DNA of 64,000 nt from an uncultured Pelagibacteraceae bacterium (GTDB lineage: Bacteria; Pseudomonadota; Alphaproteobacteria; Pelagibacterales; Pelagibacteraceae): positions 62,001 to 126,000 of the forward strand of contig CACHOJ010000001.1 of NCBI GenBank assembly GCA_902581405.1, written 5' to 3'. Both the position numbers and the translations under genes were made by a program. Under the pieces are notes generated by a model. The model did not search any database and had not been told where the DNA came from. It was given only the letters and a program-made list of their open reading frames with translations. Below, piece after piece: positions 27,784-36,400 of the stretch (its first letter is position 1; each line of letters begins with the position of its first letter).

Positions 27784-29223
27784 ATGAAGCTAAATTTAAA
27801 ATTTGTAACTAAAATTTCTAAAAGTTTTAAGGAATACGAGATTATTTTCCTAAAACAAAAAAACTTAAAAAACAATAATCTTCAACCTATGTTAAAGTCA
27901 ATATTTTCAAGCAAACTTTTTAATGAACATAAATTCATAAAAAAAGATTATAACAATAAAAGTTACATATTTGTTAACTGTATTAATGCTAAAATTTCTT
28001 TAGACTTTGAAAAATTAGGATCAAAGTTGTTTGTATTTTTAAAAGATAATAAAATTGAAAGTTCAGCAATAAATTATAACAATAACACACTATCAGATGT
28101 TCAGCTAGAAAAAGTCTTACATGGAGTACAATTAAAATCTTATAATTTTGGTATTTATAAGACAATGAAAAGTAAAAAAGAATTAATTATTAATTTAAAT
28201 GTAGTTGGTAAAAATCTAAAAAAAACAAATTTACTAAGAAATAAATTGAATGCTCTTTTACAGGGAATTTTTCTTACGAGAGATTTAGTTTCTGAACCTG
28301 GAAATATATTACACCCAGATGAGTATGCTAAACGGATAATGAAATTAAAAAAATTAGGTTTAAAAGTCACAATCTATGATCAGAAAAAATTAAAAAAATT
28401 AGGTTTCAATGCATTACTGGGTGTAGGCCAAGGAAGTATAAGAGGATCTTATCTTGCAATTATGGAATGGAGTGGAATTAAAAATAATTCAAAACCTTTA
28501 GCATTTGTTGGAAAAGGTGTTTGTTTTGATACAGGTGGAATTTCATTAAAGCCTGCAAAATTTATGGAAGACATGACATATGATATGGCAGGATCAGCTA
28601 CAGTTGTTGGTCTTATGAAAACTCTCGCATTAAGAAAAGCAAAGATTAATGCAGTAGGAGTTGTTGGTCTAGTTGAAAACATGCCAGGAGGCAATGCTCA
28701 GAGACCAGGAGATATTGTCAAATCTTACAGCGGGCAAACAATTGAAGTTTTAAATACTGATGCAGAGGGAAGATTAGTACTTGCTGATGCATTAACCTAT
28801 ACAGAAAAAAAATTTAGACCAAGTTTAATTGTCGATCTAGCAACTTTAACAGGTGCAATAATTGTTGCTCTAGGATCTGAGTACGCTGGTTTATGGTCAA
28901 ATAACGAAAGGTTAGCTAAACAACTATTTGATGCTGGAGAAATGGTAGAAGAAAAGTTATGGAGAATGCCTTTACATGAAAATTATAATAAATTAATGAA
29001 TTCTAAAACTGCTGATATGCAAAACATAAATTATGTTGGTGGAGCTGGATCAACTACTGCTGCTCAATTTTTACAAAGATTTATAATTAATAAAACACCC
29101 TGGGCACACTTGGATATTGCTGGGATGGCTTTTTCAAAATATGCCGGGGCTTTAAATTCAGGTGGAGCAACCGGATACGGAGTTAGATTATTAAATAAAT
29201 TCATAGAGGAGAATTATGAGTAA
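27784..29223 (+). CDS. pepA: Leucyl (cytosol) aminopeptidase
   Basis: Di-metal M17 peptidase that removes N-terminal residues from peptides. The 479-aa protein carries GKGVCFDTGGISLKP with the metal Lys/Asp, MTYDMAGSA, and the signature NTDAEGRLVLADAL near residue 325. N-terminal 160 residues are poorly conserved, as usual. It overlaps ndk by eight bases. In many alphaproteobacteria pepA sits near lptF/lptG and ndk, as here. Confidence 0.95.
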   Translation: MKLNLKFVTKISKSFKEYEIIFLKQKNLKNNNLQPMLKSIFSSKLFNEHKFIKKDYNNKSYIFVNCINAKISLDFEKLGSKLFVFLKDNKIESSAINYNNNTLSDVQLEKVLHGVQLKSYNFGIYKTMKSKKELIINLNVVGKNLKKTNLLRNKLNALLQGIFLTRDLVSEPGNILHPDEYAKRIMKLKKLGLKVTIYDQKKLKKLGFNALLGVGQGSIRGSYLAIMEWSGIKNNSKPLAFVGKGVCFDTGGISLKPAKFMEDMTYDMAGSATVVGLMKTLALRKAKINAVGVVGLVENMPGGNAQRPGDIVKSYSGQTIEVLNTDAEGRLVLADALTYTEKKFRPSLIVDLATLTGAIIVALGSEYAGLWSNNERLAKQLFDAGEMVEEKLWRMPLHENYNKLMNSKTADMQNINYVGGAGSTTAAQFLQRFIINKTPWAHLDIAGMAFSKYAGALNSGGATGYGVRLLNKFIEENYE

Positions 29224-29626
29224 TATTGAACAAACTCTGTCAATAATAAAACCAGATGCTGTAGAAAGAAATCTGCAGGGGCAGATAAAAAACGATTTTA
29301 AAAATAATGGATTTCAGATATTAAATGAAAAAAAAATTCATATAACAAAAGAAGAAGCTGAAAAATTTTATAAAGTTCATGAGTCTAAACCATTTTACAA
29401 TGATTTATGCGCTTATTTATCTTCAGGACCGATTGTTGTAATGAAACTCCAAAAAGTTAATGCGGTATTAGAAAATAGAAAATTAATGGGATCTACAAAC
29501 CCAGATGATGCAGAAGAGGGAACTTTAAGGAGAAAATATGGTATTTCTATAGATAAAAACTCAGTTCATGGATCTGATAGCGTTGAAAATGCTAAAATAG
29601 AATTAGATTTTTTTTTCAAAGATTAG
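29216..29626 (+). CDS. ndk: Nucleoside diphosphate kinase
   Basis: Balances NTP and dNTP pools. The 136-aa protein has the active-site His118 in DKNSVHGSDS, ATP-contact residues in the TLSIIKPDAVERN N-terminus, and GSTNPDDAEEGTLRRKYG before the active site. It overlaps the 3' end of convergent purN by 11 bases. Confidence 0.95.
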   Translation: MSNIEQTLSIIKPDAVERNLQGQIKNDFKNNGFQILNEKKIHITKEEAEKFYKVHESKPFYNDLCAYLSSGPIVVMKLQKVNAVLENRKLMGSTNPDDAEEGTLRRKYGISIDKNSVHGSDSVENAKIELDFFFKD

Positions 29627-30194
29627 TTAAAAATTTTACAATAGCCTTTGGATAAATTTCGTGCTCAATAACAAGAACCTTTCTTTTCAAACTTTTTATA
29701 TTATCCTTTTTTAAAATTTTTATTTTTTTTTGTAAAATAATTTTACCCGAATCTAACCTTTGATTAACTTTATGTACCGAGGCCCCTGCAAATTTATCTT
29801 TATTTTTAATAGCTCTTAAATGTGTATTTAATCCTTTATATTTTGGTAAAAGGGAAGGGTGAATATTTAATATAGGTTTAGAAAACTTTTTAATAAAACT
29901 TCCTGATAAGATTTTCATAAACCCTGCTAAGCAAAGTAAATCAATTTTATACCTTTTTAATATTTTAATTGATTGACTTTCAAAATAAGACCTACTTTTA
30001 TACCTAATCCCAAATTTTTTTATTTTTGATTTTGTTGCATATTTCAATCCAGGAGCATCTAGGTTATTTGAAATAACTAATATAATTTTAAATAAAGAAT
30101 TTTTTCTTTTTGAACTTTTTATTAATGATTTTAAATTACTACCTCTGCCGCTAATAAAGATAGCAATTTTTTTTTTACCAGGGTACTTTTCCAC
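29616..30194 (-). CDS. purN: Phosphoribosylglycinamide formyltransferase
   Basis: Third step of purine synthesis, using 10-formyltetrahydrofolate. The 192-aa protein has ISGRGSNLKSLI for GAR binding, NIHPSLLPKYKGLNTH with the catalytic Asn and His, and ASVHKVNQRLDSGKII. The start overlaps the end of purM by 20 bases, so the two are coupled. Its 3' end runs into ndk. Confidence 0.95.
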   Translation of the reverse strand: MEKYPGKKKIAIFISGRGSNLKSLIKSSKRKNSLFKIILVISNNLDAPGLKYATKSKIKKFGIRYKSRSYFESQSIKILKRYKIDLLCLAGFMKILSGSFIKKFSKPILNIHPSLLPKYKGLNTHLRAIKNKDKFAGASVHKVNQRLDSGKIILQKKIKILKKDNIKSLKRKVLVIEHEIYPKAIVKFLTNL

Positions 30195-31197
30195 TAAATT
30201 TAATTTTTTTTGAATTTTTTATTATTTTTCCAATTATGTAAGGTTTAAATTTTTTTCCAAAATATTTACTAACCGAACTTAAATTTTTAGGGTTTGTTAT
30301 TAAACAAAAACCAATACCACAATTAAATGTTTTAAGCATTTCCTTCTCAGTTATACCCATTTTATGTAACCATTTAAAAATTTTTAATGTTTTAATTTTA
30401 TTAAGATTGATCTCTGCACATAAATTTTTTGGAATTACTCTTCTAATATTATCTTCTAAACCACCACCAGTTATATTCGCACAGCCATTTATTAATTTTT
30501 TTTCGTTTATATTTGATATTTCTTTAACATAAATTTTGGTTGGTCTAATTAATTCTTTTTTAAGAAATTTATTTTCTTTAAAATTAATTTTTTTTTTTTT
30601 TAACAAGTATCTCACCAAGGAAAAACCATTTGAATGAAGTCCGTTAGAAGGAATTGCCAATATAAGATCATTATTTTTAATTTTATTATTAAGTATATTC
30701 TTCTTTTCAACAAGACCAACAGCAAAACCCGCAATATCAAATTTATCTTTAGAATAAGTGCCCGGCATTTCTGCAGTTTCTCCACCGACTAATTTACAAT
30801 CAGAAATTTTACATCCTTTGTTGATTCCTCTAACTATATTTTTTAACTTATTTAAATTTATTTTGCTTATGGATATATAATCTAAAAAAAGATATGGCTT
30901 AGCTCCTTGAACAACTAAATCATTAACACACATAGCAACAAGATCAATTCCGATTGTATCAAATTTATTCAAATCATTTGCAATTTCAATTTTTGTACCT
31001 ACTCCATCAGTGCTAGTTACAATGTGTGGGTTTTTCAGTTTTCTAGGAATTGGTGAGATTGCCCCAAAACCACCAATATTCTTAAAATCACCACTTTTCC
31101 CTGATTTTTTTGAGAGTTGTCTTATGAATTTAACAAAACTATCTGCTTTTGGAATATTAACTCCACTATCACTGTATGTTAACTTATTTGATGTCAT
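30175..31197 (-). CDS. purM: Phosphoribosylformylglycinamidine cyclo-ligase
   Basis: Closes the imidazole ring in purine synthesis. The 340-aa protein has TYSDSGVNIPKADSFV at the N-terminus, STDGVGTKIEIA for ATP binding, LVGGETAEMPGTY and NITGGGLEDNI. It reads away from the DUF2066 gene with only 11 bases between the proposed starts, so its promoter must lie inside that gene. Confidence 0.95.
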   Translation of the reverse strand: MTSNKLTYSDSGVNIPKADSFVKFIRQLSKKSGKSGDFKNIGGFGAISPIPRKLKNPHIVTSTDGVGTKIEIANDLNKFDTIGIDLVAMCVNDLVVQGAKPYLFLDYISISKINLNKLKNIVRGINKGCKISDCKLVGGETAEMPGTYSKDKFDIAGFAVGLVEKKNILNNKIKNNDLILAIPSNGLHSNGFSLVRYLLKKKKINFKENKFLKKELIRPTKIYVKEISNINEKKLINGCANITGGGLEDNIRRVIPKNLCAEINLNKIKTLKIFKWLHKMGITEKEMLKTFNCGIGFCLITNPKNLSSVSKYFGKKFKPYIIGKIIKNSKKIKFSGKVPW

Positions 31198-31208
31198 ATA
31201 AAAAAATA

Positions 31209-32285
31209 ATGTTTTTTTTTAAAAAAAAAATACTCATTTATTTATATATATTTTTTTTAACTTTAACCTTTAATTTTATAGAGTTTTCCACAAATAAAGC
31301 TTTTGCAAAAACATTTGTAATTTCAAAAATTGAAGTTGAAGAAAAATATAACCTTAATTTTAATAAGCTTAGAGTTATTGATAGAGGTTTTAATGAAGCA
31401 TTTAAGAATCTTTCTCAAATGATACTTGAGGAAAAGGATCAAGATATAATTATGAAAACTTCAATAGAGGATATTAAAAAATTAGTAGAAAATTTTTCAA
31501 TTTTGGAGGAAAAATTTATTAACAAAAAATATAAAAGTATAATGGAAGTAGAATTTAATAGAAAAAAACTTATTAATTTTCTAAATTTAAAAAACATAAC
31601 CCTCTCTTTGCCGAAAAAGTTAGATGTTTTTTTTCTACCTATTCTAGTTGATTTAGAAACGAATAGTTTTAGCTATTTGAGTGATGATATTCTTGCAAAA
31701 AACTGGAAAAAAACAAATAAAAATTATTTTCAAATTAATTATGTCTTACCAAATGAGGATGTTGAGGATTATATAACAATTAAAAATAATATAAAAAATA
31801 TTGAAAAGTTTAATTTCAAAAAAATATTAAAAAAATATAATTCAGAAAATTATATAATACAGATTGTTTTTATAGAAAAAAATAATATAAAATTTTATTC
31901 GAAAATTAAATTTGATGACAAATTTTTAGTTTTAAATAAAAAATTTATTAACAAAAATATTCACATAGATACAGATTTAAATTCAATGATTTTAAATATA
32001 AAAAATAAATATGAGGATAATTGGAAAGCTATTAACAAAATGAACCCATCTACATCTGTACCTATTCGATTATTTGTAGAGTCAAAAAAAATTAAAAAAA
32101 CTGTAAAATTAGAGAATGCATTGAATAATTTAGATTTTGTTAATAATTATAAAATAGAGAAATTTGATAGCTATGAAATTGTATATAAGGTTTACTATAA
32201 TAGTAGTCCAAAAAGATTTTTAAAAGATATATTAGCTTATGATATTATTGTTGATACAACCGCAGCTAATTGGAAAGTAAAATGA
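31209..32285 (+). CDS. DUF2066 domain protein, exported
   Basis: A 358-aa protein of unknown function with an N-terminal signal sequence: FFFKKK, a long hydrophobic core, then NKAFAKT. DUF2066 genes commonly lie between purM and hdaA in alphaproteobacteria, and this neighbourhood is kept here, which is the main support since the sequence is diverged and lysine-rich. I prefer the ATG at 31209; an ATG at 31194 would overlap purM by four bases and put MSYKKI before the signal core. It overlaps hdaA by four bases (ATGA). Confidence 0.75.
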   Translation: MFFFKKKILIYLYIFFLTLTFNFIEFSTNKAFAKTFVISKIEVEEKYNLNFNKLRVIDRGFNEAFKNLSQMILEEKDQDIIMKTSIEDIKKLVENFSILEEKFINKKYKSIMEVEFNRKKLINFLNLKNITLSLPKKLDVFFLPILVDLETNSFSYLSDDILAKNWKKTNKNYFQINYVLPNEDVEDYITIKNNIKNIEKFNFKKILKKYNSENYIIQIVFIEKNNIKFYSKIKFDDKFLVLNKKFINKNIHIDTDLNSMILNIKNKYEDNWKAINKMNPSTSVPIRLFVESKKIKKTVKLENALNNLDFVNNYKIEKFDSYEIVYKVYYNSSPKRFLKDILAYDIIVDTTAANWKVK

Positions 32286-32938
32286 GTGAATTAAATCAAT
32301 TACTATTAGAGTTAGATTATAAGATTAATTTTAATGAACATGATTTTTACTTATCACAGAGTAACTCAAATGCATTCAATCTTATAAATAGTTGGCCTAA
32401 TTGGGATAAAAAAATATTAAACATATCAGGCGAAAAATTTTCTGGAAAAAGTCATTTAGCAAATATATTCAAATTTAAATCAAAGGCTTTTTTAGTAAAT
32501 GGTAAAAATATTGATAATTCAATTTTTAAAATTTTAAAGATACACGAGTGTATAATCATTGACGATTTTGAAGAGTGTAAAGAAGAGGAAATTCTTTATT
32601 CTATTTTTAATTTAATTGATCAGGATAGTAAATACATGTTGATAAATTCTTTAACTCCAATAAATCAAATTAAATTTAATTTATCTGATTTATCTTCAAG
32701 ATCAAAAAATTGTCTTTATGCAGAAATTGAAAATCCAGATGATGAATTACTTTTTGCTATATTATTGAAGAATTTTTCTGATCGTCAAATTAAAGTTGAA
32801 AAAAAAATTATAAATTTCATTATTAGCAGAATTGATAGATCCTATAGAAAAATTGATGAATTTATATATAAGATTGACGAATTAAGTTTAAAAAAAAAAA
32901 AACCAATTAATTTTAAGACAATAAAAGAGATTTTATAA
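32282..32938 (+). CDS. hdaA: DnaA-related regulator HdaA
   Basis: A DnaA-like AAA+ protein that in alphaproteobacteria promotes ATP hydrolysis by DnaA after initiation. The 218-aa protein lacks the DnaA DNA-binding domain. Walker A is GEKFSGKSHLA near residue 52 and Walker B is IIIDDFEE. I chose the ATG at 32282, overlapping the preceding TGA; an in-frame ATG four codons earlier is less likely. In this neighbourhood (purM, DUF2066, aspS) the call is firm even though the sequence is diverged. Confidence 0.85.
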   Translation: MSELNQLLLELDYKINFNEHDFYLSQSNSNAFNLINSWPNWDKKILNISGEKFSGKSHLANIFKFKSKAFLVNGKNIDNSIFKILKIHECIIIDDFEECKEEEILYSIFNLIDQDSKYMLINSLTPINQIKFNLSDLSSRSKNCLYAEIENPDDELLFAILLKNFSDRQIKVEKKIINFIISRIDRSYRKIDEFIYKIDELSLKKKKPINFKTIKEIL

Positions 32939-32939
32939 A

Positions 32940-34724
32940 TTGACAAAATATAGAACGCATACATGTGGAGAATTAAATAAATCTCACAAAGAAAAAGAAA
33001 TTTTCTTATCTGGTTGGATAAATAAAAAAAGAGATCACGGTAATCTTCTATTTATTGATTTAAGAGATAACTATGGAATTACACAGTGCGTAATTGACAA
33101 AAGTAATCAAATTTTTAAAAAAATTGAAAAACTATCATTAGAGACTGTAATTAAAATTTCAGGCTTTGTGGTTGTAAGATCAATTGAGACAACTAATAAA
33201 AATATTCCAACTGGTGAAATAGAAGTAAAAATTAATACTGTTGATATTTTAGGTGAAACTAAAGAACTACCTATGCCAATTTTTTCAGATCAAGAGTATG
33301 CTGAAGACATAAGGCTGAAATATAGATTTTTAGATTTAAGAAGGAAGAAATTACATCAAAATATTATTTTAAGATCAAAAGTAATATCTTTCATAAGAAA
33401 TGAGATGCAAAAACTTGGCTTTTTTGAATTTCAAACCCCTATACTAACTTCATCTAGTCCAGAAGGTGCAAGAGATTTTCTTGTTCCAAGTAGATTAAAT
33501 CCAGGAAAATTTTATGCATTACCACAAGCTCCTCAGCAATTTAAGCAACTTATAATGGTTTCAGGTTTTGATAAATATTTTCAAATAGCACCATGTTTCA
33601 GAGATGAGGATGCAAGAGCAGATAGAAGTCCTGGAGAGTTCTATCAGTTAGATGTCGAAATGTCTTTTGTAGAACAAGAAGATGTTTTTAAAGTGATTGA
33701 AACATTATTTTTAAAACTATTCAAAAATTTTAGTGATAAAAAAATTCTCCATGAAAAATTCCCAAGAATATCTTATGAAGATGCAATGCTTAAATATGGT
33801 TCAGATAAACCTGATTTAAGAAACCCACTAGAAATATCAGATTTAACGAATATTTTTGAGAGAAGTGATGTCAAATTTGAAATTTTTAAAAAATTAGTAA
33901 AAAAAGGTTCTATAGTAAGATCCTTAATTGCCAAAAATACAATAGATAGACCAAGAAGTTTTTTTGATGGAATTGATAAATGGGCAAAAGATCAAGGTTC
34001 CTCAGGTCTTGCATACTTTACATTAGAACAGGGAGATAAAATTAATGCAAGAGGACCAATCGGGAAATTTTTTTCAGAGGACTCTTTATTAGAAATTATG
34101 AAACAAACCAAGGCAAATGCTGGTGATACGGTTTTTCTATCATGTGGCAAAAAAGAGGATGTAGAAAAAATATTAAGTATCGCTAGAAATAAAATTGCTA
34201 AGGATTTAGATTTAATTGACAATGAATGTTTTTCATTTTGTTGGGTCGTGGATTATCCAATGTATGAAATTGATGAAATAACTAAAAAAATTAAATTTAG
34301 CCATAATCCTTTTTCTATGCCACAAGGTGATTTAAATAAATTAGATTTATCAGATCCTATAAATCTTAAAGCATATCAATATGACATTGTTTGTAATGGA
34401 ATTGAGTTATCATCAGGCGCTATAAGAAACCATATTCCTGAACTTATGTATAAATTATTCGAAGTTGCAGGATACTCAAAAAATGATGTTGATAATAAAT
34501 TTAGTGGTATGATAAATGCTTTAAGTTATGGAGCACCACCGCATGGTGGCATAGCTCCAGGAATTGACAGAATAGTTATGCTTTTAGCAAATGAGAAAAA
34601 TATTAGAGAAGTTACAATGTTTCCCATGAATCAAAATGCACAGGATTTAATGATGAATGCTCCATCTGATATTTCTGATAGTCAATTAAAAGAGCTGAAT
34701 TTAGTTGTCAAAAAGAAAATTTAG
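32940..34724 (+). CDS. aspS: Aspartyl-tRNA synthetase (TTG start)
   Basis: Charges tRNA-Asp. The 594-aa protein has the OB-fold anticodon domain (SGWINKKRDHGNLLFIDLR as two blocks), class II motif 2 in FQIAPCFRDEDARADR, the bacterial GAD insertion, and motif 3 GIAPGIDRIVML. The start is TTG at 32940, placed in TAAATTG one base after the hdaA stop; no ATG fits the conserved N-terminus. Its stop abuts that of the convergent NrdJ-like gene. Confidence 0.95.
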   Translation: MTKYRTHTCGELNKSHKEKEIFLSGWINKKRDHGNLLFIDLRDNYGITQCVIDKSNQIFKKIEKLSLETVIKISGFVVVRSIETTNKNIPTGEIEVKINTVDILGETKELPMPIFSDQEYAEDIRLKYRFLDLRRKKLHQNIILRSKVISFIRNEMQKLGFFEFQTPILTSSSPEGARDFLVPSRLNPGKFYALPQAPQQFKQLIMVSGFDKYFQIAPCFRDEDARADRSPGEFYQLDVEMSFVEQEDVFKVIETLFLKLFKNFSDKKILHEKFPRISYEDAMLKYGSDKPDLRNPLEISDLTNIFERSDVKFEIFKKLVKKGSIVRSLIAKNTIDRPRSFFDGIDKWAKDQGSSGLAYFTLEQGDKINARGPIGKFFSEDSLLEIMKQTKANAGDTVFLSCGKKEDVEKILSIARNKIAKDLDLIDNECFSFCWVVDYPMYEIDEITKKIKFSHNPFSMPQGDLNKLDLSDPINLKAYQYDIVCNGIELSSGAIRNHIPELMYKLFEVAGYSKNDVDNKFSGMINALSYGAPPHGGIAPGIDRIVMLLANEKNIREVTMFPMNQNAQDLMMNAPSDISDSQLKELNLVVKKKI

Positions 34725-35549
34725 TTATTTTTTACCTTTTAGATTTATCCTAATATCAGAAAGATCAACAAATTTCTTTTTATAATTACTTCTTACAAAA
34801 CCTTTGCTTGTAATATCTTTAACTAATTTTAAAAACTGTGTTTTATCCTCATTAACTTCATCATAGTTATTTTCATCTAAATTATCAGATCCACCTATCG
34901 ATGGAGTATGAGCTAAGTCCTCTCTGTTGAGATATGATATTGCTAATTCTCTAAATATATAATCAAGAATTGATGTTGCGCTTAGTATTCTATCATTTCC
35001 AAACACTTTTCCAGACGGTTCAAATTTTGTATCTACAAAAGCATTTACAAACTCATCTAATGGAACTCCGTATTGAAGTCCGAGAGAAACTGCTATAGCA
35101 AAATTATTCATTGTTGCTTTTACCAGCTCCCCTTCCTTACTGGTATCTATAAATATTTCTCCTATTTTACCATCCTCATATTCACCCGTGTGAAGATATA
35201 CTTTATGATCTCCAATTGATGCTTTTTGAATATATCCTTTTCTTCTGTCTGGCATACTAAATCGTCTACCATTATTGTCTTTAATATTTTTTGCTAATTT
35301 TTCTTGATTAATTTTTAGGCTATTTTTTTGTTCTGGCTTTGGAAGTTCTTTTTCAACAACGTTAATATTATTTTTTTCAATTTTTTCTAAATTTTTAGTT
35401 TTTCTACTATCTAATTTAACATCAAGTATCTCAAATTTACCGTCTTCTCTTTTTTCAATGTTTTGTATATTTTTTTCGTCAATATCATCTAAGAAGTGAC
35501 TTACTTTAAAACTACATGTGTAATATGTCTCAACTAAAAACTTTGCCAT
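34725..35549 (-). CDS. Stand-alone TSCPD-type domain, like the C-terminus of B12-dependent ribonucleotide reductase
   Basis: Residues from about 95 ([20 protein letters not shown]) to about 215 ([19 protein letters not shown]) follow closely the last domain of class II reductase NrdJ in alphaproteobacteria, where it follows the catalytic barrel. Here it is free-standing in a 274-aa protein, with a low-complexity Lys/Glu linker before it and an N-terminal segment ([19 protein letters not shown]) I do not recognise. There is no catalytic part of the reductase, so it is not an enzyme by itself. It could be a regulator or partner of a reductase encoded elsewhere. A clear RBS (AAGGAA) precedes the ATG. 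Confidence 0.8.
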   Translation of the reverse strand: MAKFLVETYYTCSFKVSHFLDDIDEKNIQNIEKREDGKFEILDVKLDSRKTKNLEKIEKNNINVVEKELPKPEQKNSLKINQEKLAKNIKDNNGRRFSMPDRRKGYIQKASIGDHKVYLHTGEYEDGKIGEIFIDTSKEGELVKATMNNFAIAVSLGLQYGVPLDEFVNAFVDTKFEPSGKVFGNDRILSATSILDYIFRELAISYLNREDLAHTPSIGGSDNLDENNYDEVNEDKTQFLKLVKDITSKGFVRSNYKKKFVDLSDIRINLKGKK

Positions 35550-35593
35550 TAAATTTCCTTATTTATTATTAAAATTGAATCTTAAAGATATTA

Positions 35594-35622
35594 TGTATAT
35601 AGAAGTTTAAAATTTTAGTCTA
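35594..35622 (-). promoter_or_regulatory. Predicted promoter for the NrdJ-like C-terminal domain gene
   Basis: Minus strand: TAGACT (35617-35622), 17-base spacer, TATACA (35594-35599). Transcription would start near 35587, about 38 bases before the ATG at 35549, leaving room for the AAGGAA site. Confidence 0.4.
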
Positions 35623-35631
35623 ATCTAAATT

Positions 35632-35660
35632 TTTACACTTTTAAATTGAAAAAATAAAAT
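35632..35660 (+). promoter_or_regulatory. Predicted promoter giving a leaderless NDUFA12 transcript
   Basis: TTTACA (35632-35637), 17-base spacer, TAAAAT (35655-35660). Seven bases after the -10 is exactly the ATG at 35667, so transcription could start on the initiation codon. No Shine-Dalgarno is present. Confidence 0.45.
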
Positions 35661-35666
35661 ATTTTT

Positions 35667-36026
35667 ATGTTGACAATACTTAAACAAATTTTCACTTGGT
35701 GGAATCAACAGACATTAGGAACAAGATTGCAAATATTTTTTTCTGGAAAATTAATAGGTGAGGACAAAAATGGAAATAAATATTATGAAAGTAAGTCAGG
35801 TAGAAGATGGATAATATATAATGGTGAAGTTGAGGCCTCAAAAATACCTAACGAATGGTACTCTTGGATGCATTATATGAAAAATAAAATAGAGAATAAT
35901 CATAATTTAAAAAAATATGATTGGCAGAAGGAACATTTGTCTAATCAAACAGGATCAGATAATGCTTATCATCCAAAGAAATATAACAATGCTATCAAAA
36001 AAAAATATAAAAGCTGGAAAAGTTAA
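35667..36026 (+). CDS. NDUFA12-type subunit of NADH:ubiquinone oxidoreductase (complex I)
   Basis: A 119-aa homologue of the mitochondrial B17.2/NDUFA12 accessory subunit, found outside mitochondria mainly in alphaproteobacteria. Recognisable blocks are GKLIGEDKNGNKYYE, GRRWIIYNG, EASKIPNEWYSWMHY and a proline/lysine-rich tail with AYHPKKYN. It docks on the peripheral arm of complex I. The nuo operon is not here; its partner in this location is the DUF2155 gene, which overlaps its 3' end by 38 bases. Confidence 0.92.
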   Translation: MLTILKQIFTWWNQQTLGTRLQIFFSGKLIGEDKNGNKYYESKSGRRWIIYNGEVEASKIPNEWYSWMHYMKNKIENNHNLKKYDWQKEHLSNQTGSDNAYHPKKYNNAIKKKYKSWKS

Positions 36027-36390
36027 TTTGTTATTATTTATTTTTTTTGTTTTATTAATTAATTTCAGTATAATCAATAATTTGATAGCAAGTGAGTCAA
36101 TTGCTGAATTAAGTGTTCTTGATAAAGTTAGTTCAAAAAATACAAATATTAAAATACGAGTAGGTGAGGAATTTAAATTCCAGAATTTAAGTATTAAGGT
36201 TTTAACATGTTACAATTCTAGATTTGATGATGATCCTGAAGTTACTGCTTTTATGCAAGTAATAGATCAAACAATTACAAACAATGATAAAGTCTTTGTT
36301 TTTAATGACTGGACATTCGCGTCCAGTCCATCAATTAGACCTTTTGATCATCCAGTGTATGATGTTTGGCTAAAAAAATGTTATAGCTAG
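35989..36390 (+). CDS. DUF2155 domain protein, exported
   Basis: A 133-aa protein with a signal-like hydrophobic segment (residues 14-35) followed by the domain signature: LKVLTCYNSRF-like Cys, DPEVTAFMQV, VFNDWTFASSPSI, HPVYDVWLKKC. The two conserved Cys may form a disulfide in the periplasm. Function is unknown; in alphaproteobacteria it usually follows the NDUFA12 gene, as here. I chose the ATG at 35989; an upstream in-frame start would only add residues read from within NDUFA12. Confidence 0.82.
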   Translation: MLSKKNIKAGKVNLLLFIFFVLLINFSIINNLIASESIAELSVLDKVSSKNTNIKIRVGEEFKFQNLSIKVLTCYNSRFDDDPEVTAFMQVIDQTITNNDKVFVFNDWTFASSPSIRPFDHPVYDVWLKKCYS

Positions 36391-36400
36391 ATAACTTTTT
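36372..36400. terminator. Bidirectional terminator-like hairpin at DUF2155/accC
   Basis: A7 (36372-36378), then GTTAT (36380-36384), six-base loop, ATAAC (36391-36395), then T5 (36396-36400). The A/T tracts give a U-run after the stem on both strands. Both stop codons (TAG each way, sharing 36387-36390) are in the loop. The stem is short. Confidence 0.45.
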
